From an uncultured Chryseobacterium sp. (GTDB lineage Bacteria > Bacteroidota > Bacteroidia > Flavobacteriales > Weeksellaceae), in NCBI GenBank assembly GCA_913777465.1, contig CAJYRQ010000010.1, positions 1 through 39,970 of the forward strand: 39,970 nt of DNA, written 5' to 3'. The translations under genes and the position numbers were made by a program. Below are positions 16,645 through 25,226 of this stretch, piece after piece (within the stretch, counting starts at the first letter, position 1; each line of letters opens with the position of its first letter). The notes beneath the pieces were generated by a model that saw nothing but the letters and a program-made list of their open reading frames with translations, made no database searches and had not been told where the DNA came from.

Positions 16645-16798
16645 TCAGAAATTCTCATTGCTCAACGAAAATTTACCGAAAGGCGTGTATTTCATTAAAG
16701 TACATACCAGAAAGCTATTCACCCTGAAACTCATTATCGAGTAAAATTCATATCACACTGACTTAAAAATTCAATTTGTTCTTTACAGATTGGATTTA
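16645..16798 (+). pseudogene. Duplicated 3' end of a purple-acid-phosphatase-type gene
   Basis: About 100 bp here match 29573-29674 with only a few substitutions, and encode LLNENLPKGVYFIKVHTRKL ... LIIE-stop, the last residues of the T9SS sorting domain of the phosphatase gene. The match continues past the stop into the terminator region, now degraded. No upstream coding sequence remains. It is a gene-end remnant left by duplication and deletion, or by recombination between sorting domains. Confidence 0.8.
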
Positions 16799-16882
16799 TA
16801 TTTGACTATTAAACGATATCTTACTATAGATGAATAAATTATAGGATCTATATTTGTTATTTTATCATTTCGTATCGTCAAT

Positions 16883-17240
16883 TAACGTGAGTTCGAACGT
16901 ATCAGCATCATATTCAGCCGATTATTTAATTCAAAAATAAAAATAAGGCTGATTCAGTCGGGATTTTAAATATCACTCATCTTGCCGGAACAAATAAACG
17001 GTTTATGCTTCTGACAGGATTTTATCCTATCCTACACTAAGCCGTCCTTTCAGGACTTTAGAACAATAGAAATCCGTTCCTGATTAAAAAACATTTCGGT
17101 TATTCAGGATTAAATAAGAGTTTCTCTTATAAAGCGATAACCTACTTAGTTTGATAATCAGGATCTTTGATCCTATGTCTGACAAGAGAAACTTCTCTCT
17201 TCCAGCCTTTATTTAAGGTTTGTACCTCGAATTCACGTTA
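16883..17240. repeat. Hairpin-rich intergenic element with inverted ends
   Basis: The left end TAACGTGAGTTCGA (16883-16896) and right end TCGAATTCACGTTA (17227-17240) are inverted repeats with 13 of 14 bases matching. Inside are small hairpins such as AGGAT-TTT-ATCCT and AGGATC-TTT-GATCCT. The right end with its neighbour CTTCCAGCCTTT... reappears inverted at 29741-29795. There is no ORF. It resembles a non-coding mobile repeat, but target-site duplications were not identified. Confidence 0.5.
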
Positions 17241-17352
17241 CATTATCATTTTCTTTTGTAATTGACATTACTGGGTAAAATATTCCGGTTCGACACAGGT
17301 GTTGTGATTTCAATACTCTTGCATTAAGTTACTGCAACTACAGACTGAAGAG

Positions 17353-17531
17353 CTCAAAAAACTTTTGTAAGAATAAAAAAAGTGTGAATTTTGAATCTGA
17401 AATTTAGAATAAATCATCTGGTCTTGAAAAATATAAGCTTCTTTAATTATAGAATAGCCACATCAAAAAACTTCTAATTGGGACAAAAAGAATGAATTTT
17501 GAACCCTGAAAACAAGAATAGTATATGGCCG
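17353..17531 (+). repeat. Degenerate direct repeat upstream of the tail-fibre-like gene
   Basis: Two ~70-bp stretches (17353-17422 and 17462-17531) share CAAAAAACTT at their start, GAATTTTGAA in the middle and a TGGcC-like end. Each opens with CAAAAAAC, which recalls the boundary motif but lacks GAT. The rest of 17241-17590 holds nothing recognisable. Confidence 0.35.
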
Positions 17532-17590
17532 TTCCAAAAAAAAATCCATGAAACTAAAACAAATTTATAAACAAATACAAAAACAATAAA

Positions 17591-18466
17591 ATGGCTATAA
17601 GAGATAAAAATACGTTAAAAACATTTTTTGAAACAGGAGACAGTCCTTCGCAAAATCAATTTGTAGATCTGATAGATTCCCTCAAACATCAAAACGACAC
17701 TGATGGCCTTCTTCTCACCGACCGAGAAATAGTATCAATAGCGAATCGTATAGCAACTCTTAACAATGGATTTGTTGAATACTATTTTGATAATATGAGC
17801 AATTCATTGATTAAATTGAATGTGGCTCAGGAAAATCTAGAAAATCAAGAGATAGAGATCAGATGTGATATATATGATACTGGCGATGTAAGAAAGCAGT
17901 ACTTTGTTGGTAATGGACCTTATACTGTTGCTATAAAAGAATTTGAAAGTGAAAAATTACAAGCCAATGAGTACTATTATTTATACTATGAAACAAGTCT
18001 ATATGACAGCATAGATAGACTGATCGGACATAAATTACCAGCTACTTTCAATGGTCTTGAATTTGGCAAACTGGATGGAAGGAACTTTCATTTTTACATT
18101 TCAAAACAAAATTTTGGAAAAGAATTAAACGTACTGCATACCGATATTAAGTTCATTAATAAAACAGATATTCCTATTGAATATAAATGCCAGAGTACGA
18201 ATTGGCGTGATATCTATAGAAAAGAAAATAGCGTAACCGCTCATTATGACCAATGGGATTATTTATACTTCAGTTACAATGCAGACATGACAAAAGTAGA
18301 TTATACCATTGAATGTAGTGTTTATGATACCGACACAAGTGAATTATTAATAATCGACTATTTGGAGCCCGGCATAAATTATAGACATTTTGGGAACAGT
18401 AGTGATAGTAAAGGAAATAGAGCAGATAAAGTGAGGAACGTTACAATAGAATGTATAAAACTATAG
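17591..18466 (+). CDS. Tail-fibre-like protein of unknown function
   Basis: A 291-residue protein without a signal peptide. The opening LKTFFETGDSPSQNQFVDLI followed by DSLKHQNDTDG resembles the N-terminal segment seen in phage tail or tail-fibre-like proteins of Bacteroidota (a G-D-x-P-S-x-x-Q-F-x-D-L-I-D motif). The rest is beta-rich and acidic (YTVAIKEFE, NYRHFGNSSDSKGNRADKV), with no recognised enzyme motif. The gene is AT-rich like its surroundings, and no other phage gene is nearby. It may be a stray phage or tailocin-derived gene, or an unrelated accessory protein. Confidence 0.5.
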   Translation: MAIRDKNTLKTFFETGDSPSQNQFVDLIDSLKHQNDTDGLLLTDREIVSIANRIATLNNGFVEYYFDNMSNSLIKLNVAQENLENQEIEIRCDIYDTGDVRKQYFVGNGPYTVAIKEFESEKLQANEYYYLYYETSLYDSIDRLIGHKLPATFNGLEFGKLDGRNFHFYISKQNFGKELNVLHTDIKFINKTDIPIEYKCQSTNWRDIYRKENSVTAHYDQWDYLYFSYNADMTKVDYTIECSVYDTDTSELLIIDYLEPGINYRHFGNSSDSKGNRADKVRNVTIECIKL

Positions 18467-18539
18467 ATGTAAATGGATGTAATGATTTTTGTTTAATGAT
18501 TGTCTTAAATTTAAATCACCTAACTAAAATGTGTGTTTC

Positions 18540-20030
18540 ATGTTAAACATTAGACTAAGATCGATAGAAAAATTATTACTAATTTTTGTCTTTAGCTTTA
18601 GCTTCGCACAAAGTTTTGCGCAGACATTCGAAGTGAATTATTTGCCGTCCGTATATCCTGATGACTTTACGGGCAATGTAATTGTTTACCTCTCAAAAGA
18701 TAATCAGGAACCCAAAAATGGTACTGTTGGGGTTGATTTATTTCCCTGCTTTCGAAAATCGGTTAAAAACCTAAAAGCTGGAGATTCTTTTCTCATTGGC
18801 GATGATGCTGTTTCTTATCCTAAAATTCTTTCAGACATTGAGCGCGGAGAATACTATGTACAAATTGTCTGGGATAGAAATCTTGGTGGAAGGCAGATTT
18901 CAGAAAGTGCCGGGAATTTGTTTAGTAAAAGCAAAAAGGTAACATTCACCAAAGATTATTCTGAAATCATTAAGATCAGTGCTACGGAGATGGTGCCGGA
19001 GAAGACTTTTACCAATACCCAATATGTGAAAGAACTGAAAGTGCCATCTGTTTTATTGAGCAATTTTCAAAGAAGACCAATGACAATAGATGCCGCGGTG
19101 GTTTTACCTGTGGAATATTTTACAAAACCAAATAGTAGATTCCCTGTTTTATTTACAATTTTCGGTTATGGAGCAGATTATCATTACTTTTCCGGAAGCA
19201 ATTTGCCGACTATCCCACTTGAAAATATTCCTGTTATCAAAGTTTTTCTGGATGGCAATTGCCAATCTGGACATTCTGCATATGCAGACAGCGATAACAA
19301 CGGACCTTGGGGAGAAGCCCTGGTAAAAGAATTTATACCCATTTTGGAAAAGAACTACAGATGTAACGGTGCACGATTGCTCACCGGTCATAGCAGTGGC
19401 GGTTGGTCTTCCTTATGGCTCCAGACCCATTACCCAAAAACATTTGCTGCCTGTTTCTCCAGTTCGCCGGATCCTGTAAATTTTGAAAATTTCCAACTGA
19501 TAAATCTATACAGTGAGGTCAATATGTTTTACCGGAATGATCTTACCCCGAGGTTATTATCTTCAGTTGCAGGAAATATTCCCTGGATGAAAATGAAAGA
19601 TATTTTTCAGCTTGAAAATGTAATTTATCGCGGTGAACAACTCAATTCCTTTAACTCTGTTTTTAGTAAGAAGGGGAAGGATGGATTGCCTGAAAGATTG
19701 TGTGATCCGATTACGGGAAATATTGATAAATCTGTATTTGAAAACTGGAAAAAATATGATATTACAGCCTTTTTAAAGGAAAACTGGAAAGTCCTTAAAA
19801 ATGATTTAGACAGTAAAGTAAGGGTTGCCGTTGGTAATCAGGACAACTTCTTTTTAGATAAATCTGTTTATGCTTTAGAAATTGAAATGAAAAAACTGAA
19901 TTCACATTTTAAATTTGCTCACTATCCGGGAGATCATTTTACAGCACCTACTCCGGAATATAGAAAAGACGGAAATATATTTTTAAAGGAAAAATATCTG
20001 GAATGGCTTAAGAAAAACGCTCACAAGTAA
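18540..20030 (+). CDS. Secreted alpha/beta-hydrolase (esterase D-like)
   Basis: A 496-residue exported hydrolase. A GTG at 18531 is possible, but the ATG at 18540 gives a clean signal peptide (LLLIFVFSFSFAQSFAQ) with cleavage after AQ. An N-terminal beta-sandwich-like region (residues ~30-160) precedes the esterase domain. The nucleophile elbow is TGHSSGGW, with Ser285, and the family histidine is probably His466 in YPGDHFTAPTP. The RPMTIDAAVVLPVEYF segment matches putative esterase (PF00756) proteins, relatives of enterochelin esterase. It lies 73 bp after the tail-fibre-like gene. Substrate is unknown; peptide or carbohydrate esters are plausible. Confidence 0.82.
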   Translation: MLNIRLRSIEKLLLIFVFSFSFAQSFAQTFEVNYLPSVYPDDFTGNVIVYLSKDNQEPKNGTVGVDLFPCFRKSVKNLKAGDSFLIGDDAVSYPKILSDIERGEYYVQIVWDRNLGGRQISESAGNLFSKSKKVTFTKDYSEIIKISATEMVPEKTFTNTQYVKELKVPSVLLSNFQRRPMTIDAAVVLPVEYFTKPNSRFPVLFTIFGYGADYHYFSGSNLPTIPLENIPVIKVFLDGNCQSGHSAYADSDNNGPWGEALVKEFIPILEKNYRCNGARLLTGHSSGGWSSLWLQTHYPKTFAACFSSSPDPVNFENFQLINLYSEVNMFYRNDLTPRLLSSVAGNIPWMKMKDIFQLENVIYRGEQLNSFNSVFSKKGKDGLPERLCDPITGNIDKSVFENWKKYDITAFLKENWKVLKNDLDSKVRVAVGNQDNFFLDKSVYALEIEMKKLNSHFKFAHYPGDHFTAPTPEYRKDGNIFLKEKYLEWLKKNAHK

Positions 20031-20102
20031 TTAAAATGAAGATTTTCACCCGATCTTATTAAATTCACAAAACCATAGAAATTTATAACTGAAATGATAA
20101 GG

Positions 20103-20494
20103 TTAATATTTTACATTAAACACCAGTAACTGCTCCTGAAAACCCAGGAGTTTTTTCATCCCCTCAATCCCCACTACCTCACTTTTCATCCCTTTCGTCC
20201 CACTCTCATTATAAACCTGCTTCACAGTCACTTTAATGCGGTCATGTTCCGGGGTAGGGAAGTCCGTCAGTTCGGAAATGTTTTGTAACCGAAAGCTTTG
20301 GCCAGCAGTGAAATGTGGCGGGTGGAGTATTTGTGGTTTTCTTTTATGTTTTTAACATTACCGACAAAACTTTTTGCTAATCCCATTTTCAAGTTTAGTT
20401 TTTCCTGAGATCCTCTTTCCATTCTTAGCTTTTTGATATGATTGATGAGGTCATAATCAAATTGATAAGTCTCAAACGTAAATATTTTTTCCAT
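20103..20494 (-). pseudogene. XRE-family HTH regulator, frameshifted
   Basis: From ATG 20494 the frame gives an HTH protein (IKKLRMERGSQEKLNLKMGL, SFVGNVKNIKENHKYSTRHI) that stops early after GYKTFPN. One extra A in the four-A run read from 20284-20281 would restore GYKNISELTDFPTPEHDRIK and run on through VVGIEGMKKLLGFQEQLLVF to the stop at 20103. A full product would be ~130 residues. The first helix also seems to lack one residue, since ERGSQEKL is usually ERGxSQEKL. Two lesions favour decay over a single base-call error. Confidence 0.7.
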
Positions 20495-20537
20495 TTTTCA
20501 CCTTATTGTTGTAGGCATCGAGATTAAAAAAAATTAA

Positions 20538-20559
20538 TTTCATCCTCATTTCATCTTCA
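20538..20559 (+). promoter_or_regulatory. Tandem 11-bp direct repeat, putative OmpR-type operator
   Basis: TTTCATCCTCA is followed directly by TTTCATCTTCA (10 of 11 identical). It ends 11 bp before the -7 box of the operon, where an OmpR-family regulator would bind next to RNA polymerase. The operon itself encodes such a regulator. Confidence 0.55.
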
Positions 20560-20570
20560 TAAGGTGATCA

Positions 20571-20578
20571 TACATTTG
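20571..20578 (+). promoter_or_regulatory. Putative -7 box of the two-component operon
   Basis: TACATTTG fits TAnnTTTG, 44 bp before the chosen start at 20622. Confidence 0.5.
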
Positions 20579-20621
20579 CTGTAGAAAATCAATCAGAATG
20601 TATAATTTAAATTTTAATAAG

Positions 20622-21326
20622 ATGAACAACCATTTTTTAAACCAGGGAAAAAAGATAGCCGCCGTTGTATTGGTAATGACTGCCGCCGTAGTAAACGCCC
20701 AGGCTCCGGTTCCCCCGAAAGGCCCGCATCTGGCTCCGGGAATGGAAAAGCCACGGCCTGAAGAAATGCTGAAAGAAATCACCACCCTCTCAGGAACGGT
20801 CTCCAAAATGAGCGCCAATGATGATTTCGTCTACGACGGATTCTATCTCAACAGCAATGGAGGACAGGTGCTGGTCAAGTTTCCTCCACATCTGGGAAGC
20901 CGGATTACAGAATTGGTCAGACAAGGCAACCAGATAAGCATCAAAGGCTTTGAAGACGTTGCACCCAATGGCGAAAAGTCATTCCGGATGAAGAGTATCA
21001 CGGCTAATGGCAAAACCGTAGAGGATACACCGCCGGCTGTTCCGCAAACTCCGCCCCAGAAAGTTTCCGTAACGAAAAGCGGTACCATTACAGACCTGCA
21101 GAAAAACAAGGATGGCGATGCCGTGGTTGGTATCTTTGTTGATGATACCTTGGTTAAAATGCCGCCGCATATTTACCGGCAGTTGGGGCAGTCTCTGGCA
21201 AAAGGAGCCAAAGTCTCTTTTACAGGCTTTAAAAAGCCGGATCATACCGGTGAAGTGGCGGAAAGAAAATTCAGTATCGTACGTGCGAAAACCCTCAGCA
21301 TCAACGGTAAGGAATATTCGCTTTAA
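20622..21326 (+). CDS. Exported protein with two OB-fold-like repeats
   Basis: A 234-residue periplasmic protein. The ATG at 20622 gives a normal signal peptide (KKIAAVVLVMTAAVVNAQ, cleavage after AQ); an in-frame ATG at 20598 would only lengthen it by 8 residues. A Pro-rich linker precedes two similar ~65-residue modules: TLSGTVSKM ... VLVKFPPHLG ... ISIKGFEDV (about 47-110) and KSGTITDLQ ... LVKMPPHIYR ... VSFTGFKKPD (about 148-215). The fold looks like small beta-barrel (OB-like) domains. The lipoprotein encoded next has the same two-module plan. A terminator-like hairpin follows, so part of the transcripts may stop here. Function is unknown; a sensor-accessory role with the two-component system is inferred from position. 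Confidence 0.65.
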   Translation: MNNHFLNQGKKIAAVVLVMTAAVVNAQAPVPPKGPHLAPGMEKPRPEEMLKEITTLSGTVSKMSANDDFVYDGFYLNSNGGQVLVKFPPHLGSRITELVRQGNQISIKGFEDVAPNGEKSFRMKSITANGKTVEDTPPAVPQTPPQKVSVTKSGTITDLQKNKDGDAVVGIFVDDTLVKMPPHIYRQLGQSLAKGAKVSFTGFKKPDHTGEVAERKFSIVRAKTLSINGKEYSL

Positions 21327-21346
21327 TAAGTAATTGAATCACCAGT

Positions 21347-21383
21347 AAAGCCCGGGTAGATTTTCGTAATTTGCCCGGGCTTT
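21347..21383 (+). terminator. Hairpin terminator or attenuator inside the operon
   Basis: A perfect 10-bp GC-rich stem (AAAGCCCGGG/CCCGGGCTTT) with a 17-nt loop, ending in TTTTGATT. It lies between the two paralogous genes and could lower expression of the downstream lipoprotein and two-component genes. Confidence 0.65.
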
Positions 21384-21396
21384 TGATTATAACACC

Positions 21397-22062
21397 ATGG
21401 TTTTTAAACAGGCAACCTATCATTTATCGAAAATAATTTTTATTTTTTCAGCCGTGTTCTGTCTTTCCGGCTGCGGGAAAAAACCGCCGTTGCCACTGCC
21501 CGGTCCTACTCCCGGAATTGAAAAACCGATGCAGCTGAGCGGCAGAGTCATGAGCTACCAGACGAATCCCGAAGGCAATATTGACAGGATGATCCTGAAT
21601 CAGGGAAATCAACAGTATGAAATCCATTTTCCGCCCCACCTGGCAAAACATATCCTGGAGATTGCAAAAATAAATGCTTCTGTCCGCATCAGAACATCCC
21701 GGAGGGAACGGGGAGATGAACTGATCTCCGTAACATCGGAAGACGGGAAACATGTTTTTGATGCCGGAAAAATACCGCCGCCAAAACCCAGCCCGGGAAA
21801 AGAAATCCGGATGGACGGGAAAATTTCCGGATGGATCAGAAACCCACAGAATGAAATTACAGGATTTGTCATCGGTAAAAAAACCGTGCTGCTGAATCCT
21901 GAGGAAAGCCGGACCCTGGTCCCGTTGCTGATGAAAACCAACCGGGTGGAAGTTACCGCACTGGAAAGGGATGCCAAGGATGGAACGGTTAACACATTCC
22001 GGTTTCCGCCGGTGATGGTAACCGAAATAAAAATTGACAGTATCGTTTATAAAATACGCTGA
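21397..22062 (+). CDS. Lipoprotein with two OB-fold-like repeats (paralogue of the preceding protein)
   Basis: A 221-residue lipoprotein with lipobox LSGC (Cys26). After a Pro-rich linker come two modules like those encoded at 20622: LSGRVMSYQ ... YEIHFPPHLAKHI ... VRIRTS, and MDGKISGWI ... VLLNPEESRT ... VEVTALERD. The FPPHL element is shared with the neighbour; the second module has lost it. The stop TGA overlaps the ATG of the response-regulator gene by one base, so translation is probably coupled. Being membrane-anchored on the periplasmic side, it could contact the sensor kinase encoded two genes on. That role is inference. Confidence 0.65.
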   Translation: MVFKQATYHLSKIIFIFSAVFCLSGCGKKPPLPLPGPTPGIEKPMQLSGRVMSYQTNPEGNIDRMILNQGNQQYEIHFPPHLAKHILEIAKINASVRIRTSRRERGDELISVTSEDGKHVFDAGKIPPPKPSPGKEIRMDGKISGWIRNPQNEITGFVIGKKTVLLNPEESRTLVPLLMKTNRVEVTALERDAKDGTVNTFRFPPVMVTEIKIDSIVYKIR

Positions 22063-22742
22063 TGATGAGAATATTAATTGCCGAAGACGAAAAGAAGCTG
22101 GCCGGTTTTATACAGCAGGGGCTTTCGCAGGCAGGCTACTTGACGGAAGTCTGCCATGACGGTTCGCAGGCCCTGGAAATGGCCATAAAGAATGATTTTG
22201 ACCTGATTCTCCTGGATCTGATGCTGCCGGGAATCAATGGTTTTGATTTTCTCAAGAACCTGCGGACTTTCGGTGCAGAAACACCTGTAATCATCATCAG
22301 TGCCATTGCCGATTCCAAACAGGTGGTTCAGGGGCTGGATCTCGGTGCGGTAGATTATATCCGGAAACCTTTCGAATGGGATGAACTGTTGGCCAGGATC
22401 CGTACCGTAAGCCGTTTTTCCGGATCGAACGGACAGCAGAAAATCAGGATCGAAGATCTGGAAATCGATATTCCTTCCCGGAAAGTGAAGAGGGGAGATA
22501 CTGAAATCGAACTGACCTCCAAAGAGTTTGTCTTGCTGGAATACCTGATGCGGAATGCCAATCTCGTCCTCACAAAAAACCAGCTTCTGGAAAATGCCTG
22601 GAATATGAATTTCGACCCGGAAAGCAATATCGTGGAAGTGTATATGCACCAGCTGAGGAAGAAAATCGATAAAGGATTTGAAAAACAGCTGATCAGGACG
22701 GTGATAGGAGCAGGCTATATGCTGAAAGGCGAAAAACAATAA
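22062..22742 (+). CDS. OmpR/PhoB-family response regulator
   Basis: A 226-residue regulator. The receiver domain (residues 1-120) has AEDEKKLAGF, phospho-acceptor Asp52 (LILLDLMLPG), ISAIADSKQ and the Lys of DYIRKPFEWDE. The winged-helix domain (residues ~130-222) shows ELTSKEFVLLEYLMRNANLV and VYMHQLRKKIDKGF with RTVIGAGYML, the OmpR-type signature. The start may be either of two adjacent ATGs. Its likely binding site is the tandem 11-bp repeat at 20538. The kinase gene begins 2 bp after its stop. Confidence 0.94.
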   Translation: MMRILIAEDEKKLAGFIQQGLSQAGYLTEVCHDGSQALEMAIKNDFDLILLDLMLPGINGFDFLKNLRTFGAETPVIIISAIADSKQVVQGLDLGAVDYIRKPFEWDELLARIRTVSRFSGSNGQQKIRIEDLEIDIPSRKVKRGDTEIELTSKEFVLLEYLMRNANLVLTKNQLLENAWNMNFDPESNIVEVYMHQLRKKIDKGFEKQLIRTVIGAGYMLKGEKQ

Positions 22743-22744
22743 AC

Positions 22745-24040
22745 ATGGAAAACCAGCCTACCTCTTCTTTTTATCAGAGCCTTCGGTTCCGTTTCGGATT
22801 GCTGTTCAATTCGCTGCTTTTCCTGTGCGTCAGCTTTATCGTATACTCACTTTACCAAAATGCCAAAACGGAGCTGGACCGAAGTTTTTCCCTTCAGCTG
22901 TCTTCAGCTGCCAACAATGTTCTTCAGAAAACCGACATCAATCCGATTGCTGTACCGCTGCCTAAGAACGGGGAATTTTTCAGGATTGTATACGATAATA
23001 AAGTGAAAAAAACGCAGCTGATCAATAATCTTCCGGAAGATGTGACGGATAAAGATAAATGGCGATTGGTTTCATTAAAAAAATATCCTGAAAACGGCGG
23101 TATTCTGTCGGTGGATTTTGCGATGTCGGCAGAGAACTACCATTCAGGAATCCAGAAGCTCCGGCAGCTGCTTTATATTTATCTTCCGATTGCGTTTCTG
23201 ATTTCTTTTTTAGGCGGTTATCTGCTTTCCGGTTTTCTTCTGAGTCCGCTCCGCCGGATTATCCATACTGCCGGCAAAGTGGACCTCGACCATATTACCC
23301 TGCTGGCCAAGCCGAAAACCCGGGACGAATTTTATTACCTCACCGATGCGCTGAACCGGATGCTGGTGCGGATTGATGAACAGGTGAAACAGCAGACGGC
23401 TTTTTTTACGATGGCCTCCCACGAGCTGCGGACGCCCATCAGCAATATGCTCACAGAACTTCAGGTTTTCAGTCACGAGTCTATGGATGCAGATACCCGG
23501 AAGTTACTGGACAATCAGGAGCAGGAAGTGAAACGGATGAAGGCACTGGTGGATAATTTTCTCTGGATGAGCCAGATCGAATCCGGGAATCTGAGTACCA
23601 GCAGGTCGGAACTCGATCTGGCCGAGCTGGTCCTGGAACTTTCCGAAAGTTTCAGCAAACAGATGGCGATGAACCGTCAGCGGTTCAGGATCGAGCTTTC
23701 CCCTGTAGACGGTGATTTTAGAATATTGGCCGATAAAAATCAGGTAGGCGTAATCATCAATAATTTAATTTCCAATGCAATTAAATATGGAGAAACTGAT
23801 ACCATTATCGACGTCAGGATCTTCCGGAATGAGAAAACGGGAATCACGGTTTCTAATTCCACCGATCAGGTTATCCACAATCCCGAAAAGCTGAAAGGGC
23901 AGTTCCGGCGGGATACATTTCATAAAGACGGCTTCGGTCTAGGACTCTGGATCTCCGATATTTTAAGCAAAAAAAACAACGCCGTCCTTTCACTCTCTTC
24001 CGCCGACAAAAAATTTTCTGCAACGGTGGAGTTTGATTGA
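22745..24040 (+). CDS. Sensor histidine kinase (HisKA type)
   Basis: A 431-residue inner-membrane kinase. TM1 is at residues ~16-38 (FGLLFNSLLFLCVSFIVYSL). A short periplasmic sensor domain (~40-135) follows, then TM2 (~140-162) and a HAMP-like linker (SPLRRIIHTAGKVDL). The H box is FTMASHELRTPISNM with His226, the N box NNLISNAIKYGE, and the G box DGFGLGLWISDIL. It is the partner of the preceding OmpR-type regulator. The upstream exported paralogues are the best candidates for modulating its input; the signal itself is unknown. Confidence 0.93.
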   Translation: MENQPTSSFYQSLRFRFGLLFNSLLFLCVSFIVYSLYQNAKTELDRSFSLQLSSAANNVLQKTDINPIAVPLPKNGEFFRIVYDNKVKKTQLINNLPEDVTDKDKWRLVSLKKYPENGGILSVDFAMSAENYHSGIQKLRQLLYIYLPIAFLISFLGGYLLSGFLLSPLRRIIHTAGKVDLDHITLLAKPKTRDEFYYLTDALNRMLVRIDEQVKQQTAFFTMASHELRTPISNMLTELQVFSHESMDADTRKLLDNQEQEVKRMKALVDNFLWMSQIESGNLSTSRSELDLAELVLELSESFSKQMAMNRQRFRIELSPVDGDFRILADKNQVGVIINNLISNAIKYGETDTIIDVRIFRNEKTGITVSNSTDQVIHNPEKLKGQFRRDTFHKDGFGLGLWISDILSKKNNAVLSLSSADKKFSATVEFD

Positions 24041-24176
24041 TTTAATTCCGTCGAGTAAAAATGGAATACCAGGATTTCAGGGAGTATGATAGTCAAAAGA
24101 TGGCAAGATTATTTTAACCGGATGATCAGATTAATGAAAGTCGCAGCAGATTTAAATTCTTCATATCGTTATTGTT

Positions 24177-24189
24177 GTCTCAAAACAAT
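24177..24189 (+). repeat. Possible degenerate boundary motif
   Basis: GTCTCAAAACAAT matches the first eight bases of the boundary motif but lacks the full A-run and CGAT. It sits between two convergent genes, outside the accessory stretch, and may be chance. Confidence 0.25.
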
Positions 24190-24203
24190 TATTAATCAGG
24201 TAA

Positions 24204-25172
24204 TTATTTGTTTCTCTGCCGATGCTGGGCGCTCCATTTCTTAGGTTTCATTCCAAAATGCTGCTCAAACAGCCTTCCGAAATAACTCAAATTAGTAAAG
24301 CCCAGCTGGTATCCGGTTTCTGAAACCGAGAGATGTTTCTCCTGCATCAATCTGGCTGCTTCCTGCATTCTCAGGTATTGGCAGTATTCGTACATCCCTT
24401 TCCCGAAAATTTGCGTAAAAAGCTTTCTGAGTTTAAGCACATTCATACCGCTTATTTTTACAAGTTCCTCCTGGTTCAGAGGACGGTCAAGAGAAGATGA
24501 AATCGCATCCCTTACACGGTAGAGCGCCGTTATTTCATCACTGCGAAGGCTTTGGTATGTTACATGTTGCCGTTTGGAAAGGTTTTTAAAAAGCAGGTAC
24601 AACAGCTCCAGTGCTTTTACTTTGTAATAAGCTTCGGAAAGTGTACCGGATACGGGAGTTCCGGCAATTTCAGTAACAAGATCAGCCATCTCCGGTGACA
24701 TAAATTCATCGATCAAAAATGTTTTTTCGTCATTGAAAAGATAGCGGAAGGCCTCCTGGTCTTTGCCGATAAAACTTTTGAGGAAATCGAATTCGATCAG
24801 TATCGTAATCTGGGTAATGGTGAGTCCTTTCGGAAATACGACTTCGCTTTCCAGATGGAAAGGGGTTATACGGATGTGAGGTCTTGCCTGGAGGGATTTG
24901 TCGGCGTATACACGACCATTTGAAGAATGACCCAATATGTTCTGGAAAGAAAAAAGCAGGCCTTTTGTAGCACCGTCAACAGGTTTTCTTGTGTAGGTAA
25001 ATGTTTCTTCTGCCATCACAGACCGGATCATCAGCAGCATTTCAGGAAGCATATCAACGATACGAATCTCGTTGAGCCGCAAGAAGTCCAGATTTTCATT
25101 AAATTCAGATGCCGGCATTCCCAATTTCTCTGCCAGCTCCAGCATTTGCTTCTTATTATCCGTCAAATTCAT
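24204..25172 (-). CDS. AraC-family transcriptional regulator
   Basis: A 322-residue regulator. The C-terminal ~100 residues carry the double HTH of the family: DRPLNQEELVKISGMNVLKL for the first, and MQEKHLSVSETGYQLGFTNL followed by SYFGRLFEQHFGMKPKKW for the second. The N-terminal ~215 residues are an effector-binding region without a recognised domain. It is transcribed away from the monooxygenase gene. Two direct GGACTATTTT repeats 22 bp apart fill the shared promoter region and are the likely binding sites, so it probably controls the monooxygenase operon and itself. Confidence 0.92.
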   Translation of the reverse strand: MNLTDNKKQMLELAEKLGMPASEFNENLDFLRLNEIRIVDMLPEMLLMIRSVMAEETFTYTRKPVDGATKGLLFSFQNILGHSSNGRVYADKSLQARPHIRITPFHLESEVVFPKGLTITQITILIEFDFLKSFIGKDQEAFRYLFNDEKTFLIDEFMSPEMADLVTEIAGTPVSGTLSEAYYKVKALELLYLLFKNLSKRQHVTYQSLRSDEITALYRVRDAISSSLDRPLNQEELVKISGMNVLKLRKLFTQIFGKGMYEYCQYLRMQEAARLMQEKHLSVSETGYQLGFTNLSYFGRLFEQHFGMKPKKWSAQHRQRNK

Positions 25173-25177
25173 TTTAT

Positions 25178-25211
25178 GGACTATTTTTATTGTAAAACAG
25201 GACTATTTTAT
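25178..25211 (+). promoter_or_regulatory. Direct repeat operator between AraC gene and monooxygenase
   Basis: GGACTATTTT occurs at 25178-25187 and again at 25200-25209, 22 bp apart (about two helical turns). AraC-type regulators commonly bind such same-face direct repeats. The second copy overlaps the expected -33 region of the monooxygenase promoter. Confidence 0.55.
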
Positions 25212-25226
25212 GCTTAAATGTAAAGC

